Shown: one piece after another, positions 5,280 to 6,207 of the stretch
Layout: every line of letters starts with the position of its first letter
Position numbering within the stretch: position 1 is the stretch's first letter
NCBI GenBank assembly: GCA_903934275.1
Contig: CAIZNF010000177.1
Coordinates: forward strand, 1-6,207
Reading direction: 5' to 3'
From: an uncultured Nitrosomonadales bacterium
GTDB lineage: Bacteria > Pseudomonadota > Gammaproteobacteria > Burkholderiales > Gallionellaceae
DNA length: 6,207 bases
Position numbers and translations under genes: made by a program
Notes under the pieces: generated by a model
Seen by the model: the letters and a program-made list of their open reading frames with translations, nothing else
Told to the model about the DNA's origin: nothing
The model's database searches: none

Positions 5280-5969
5280 TCATGCACAGGCTTGGCATCG
5301 AATGCCGGTTATGGGCTCAGGTGTCCCTATTCCTGAATTCACTGTTTTGGAAATTAGTGCTTCTAAAATTCGGGGATTGATGCGGCGCTCAAAGCGCTGC
5401 ACCGCCATGATTTGTGGTTTTTGCGCATAGTAACTGCCCCATTCTGCTTGCTCTTCTGGGGTAAGCCGACTCTTGTCCGCATCGGCGAGAATTATCGGGT
5501 TCAGCTCCATCTTGATAAACGCATTGCGTAATACCGGAACAGCCGTAAAAACCGCCCATTGTTTGGACGTGGCGTGGAGCTGGGTAAGTATGGCGGTGTT
5601 CAGGCGGCGAGCCATTCCCGGTTGTATGACCGAAAAATTGCCTATCTCGACAATATTACTGCGATTGACCGGAAAGCCAACGTGATCCGAGAGCACTTTC
5701 TCTATGGGTTGATCCAGATAGGCTTCAAGGAACAGTGGTTCTAGCGCGGCGCTACGAAATCCGCAAGCCGCAACTAATTGGTTATCCTGGTCGCGCAAGC
5801 TCATCAGGCAGGGTTTGAAGCGTTTAATTTTTGCTCCATACGCCTGATAGAAAACATCGCTTATGAATTGTTCGACCTCGGCGCGGTCTGTCGCGTCGGG
5901 CTGGGAAAAATACACAGTCAAAACGCGTTCTGCCAAGCCAGTGGCCAGATTGGGAATTATGGTATTCAT
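5280..5969 (-). CDS. Thermostable hemolysin family protein (possible GNAT-like acyltransferase)
   Basis: The 229-residue protein matches the Thermost_hemolys family pattern, named after a Vibrio heat-stable hemolysin. Recognisable blocks are RFKPCLMSL (50-58), EPLFLEAYLDQPIE (77-90), IVEIGNFSV (106-114), WAVFTAVPVLRNAFIKMEL (138-156) and WGSYYAQKPQIMA (177-189). The layout recalls GNAT and acyl-homoserine-lactone synthase folds, so an acyltransferase role with the adjacent acyl ligase fits better than a pore-forming toxin; this is inference. There is no signal peptide or membrane segment. Two cysteines end the protein (RCQACA). I chose ATG 5969; a TTG directly before it (5972) is possible, and neither has a clear Shine-Dalgarno. 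It is the first gene of the operon. Confidence 0.87.
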   Translation of the reverse strand: MNTIIPNLATGLAERVLTVYFSQPDATDRAEVEQFISDVFYQAYGAKIKRFKPCLMSLRDQDNQLVAACGFRSAALEPLFLEAYLDQPIEKVLSDHVGFPVNRSNIVEIGNFSVIQPGMARRLNTAILTQLHATSKQWAVFTAVPVLRNAFIKMELNPIILADADKSRLTPEEQAEWGSYYAQKPQIMAVQRFERRINPRILEALISKTVNSGIGTPEPITGIRCQACA

Positions 5970-6207
5970 CAATTATCGTAAGGTCGGCTATTCGGTCTGT
6001 TGGGTGGTAACAAAATTGTTTTGTGCATGTTTTACGAAATAACAAGCGTGTCAATCACTGCGAATGACCAGCGTGAGTCTATTAGGAAACCAAAAAGTTC
6101 AAAAGCTGTAATTGTAATGAAATGTTGCAGAGATATTGCAAATGAGCATTACATAATCTATGCCGGATCGGGTTTAACTCAGATTATCCATTAGCATGTA
6201 GGAGCTC
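5970..6207. other. AT-rich leader upstream of the operon, no gene seen
   Basis: These 238 bases are visibly richer in A and T than the operon and have no convincing coding frame on either strand. They hold the candidate promoter and dyad described separately. The last bases on the plus strand include GGAG just before the window edge, which could be a ribosome site for a divergent gene outside the window; that cannot be judged here. Confidence 0.6.
6027..6054 (-). promoter_or_regulatory. Candidate operon promoter
   Basis: On the minus strand a perfect -35 TTGACA (6049-6054) is followed after 16 bases by AAACAT (6027-6032), a poor -10 match. It sits about 60 bases before the first gene. Transcription would start near 6020, inside the dyad ACAAAA-TTG-TTTTGT (6010-6024), which could act as an operator. 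The weak -10 suggests an activated promoter, or that the real one lies elsewhere in this leader. Confidence 0.35.

Overview
The window joins two unlike regions. The left third (1 to about 1720) is part of an integron gene-cassette array. The right two thirds (2201-5969) is a compact four-gene operon on the minus strand. Protein styles and base composition suggest a Gram-negative proteobacterium, probably a betaproteobacterium. That is an impression from the sequences, not a measured placement. No integrase gene (intI), attI site, rRNA, tRNA, CRISPR array or insertion sequence was found.

Left region. Two 63-bp attC recombination sites (135-197 and 1057-1119) share length and internal layout, so they belong to one attC family, as in sedentary chromosomal integrons. 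Between their cut points lies a complete 922-bp cassette (about 192-1113). It carries one gene for an orphan PD-(D/E)XK nuclease-like protein resembling the N-terminal domain of type I restriction subunit HsdR. The next cassette, starting at about 1114, carries an addiction-module antitoxin and a RelE/ParE-type toxin, overlapping by 16 nt, with an internal promoter. An attC start box lies at 1672-1678 inside the toxin's 3' end, but no matching end box follows, so the last attC looks truncated or decayed. Bases 1-134 are probably the tail of a preceding cassette.

Middle region (1722-2200). No convincing gene was found. The stretch holds a near-palindrome (1821-1840), a nested set of competing inverted repeats with a T-tract terminator candidate (1874-1985), and a weak reverse ORF (1965-2168) that is not called as a gene.

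Right region. Transcribed right to left, the operon runs: a thermostable-hemolysin-family protein, an AMP-dependent acyl-CoA ligase-like enzyme, a short-chain dehydrogenase/reductase, and a secreted TPR protein. The first three are packed tightly (21-nt gap, then a 4-nt ATGA overlap), and the TPR gene follows after 41 nt. The likely logic is that the ligase activates a carboxylic or fatty acid, the hemolysin-family protein (possibly an acyltransferase) transfers the acyl group, and the SDR reduces or oxidises the product. The product itself cannot be read from the sequence. A promoter candidate lies in the AT-rich leader at 6027-6054.
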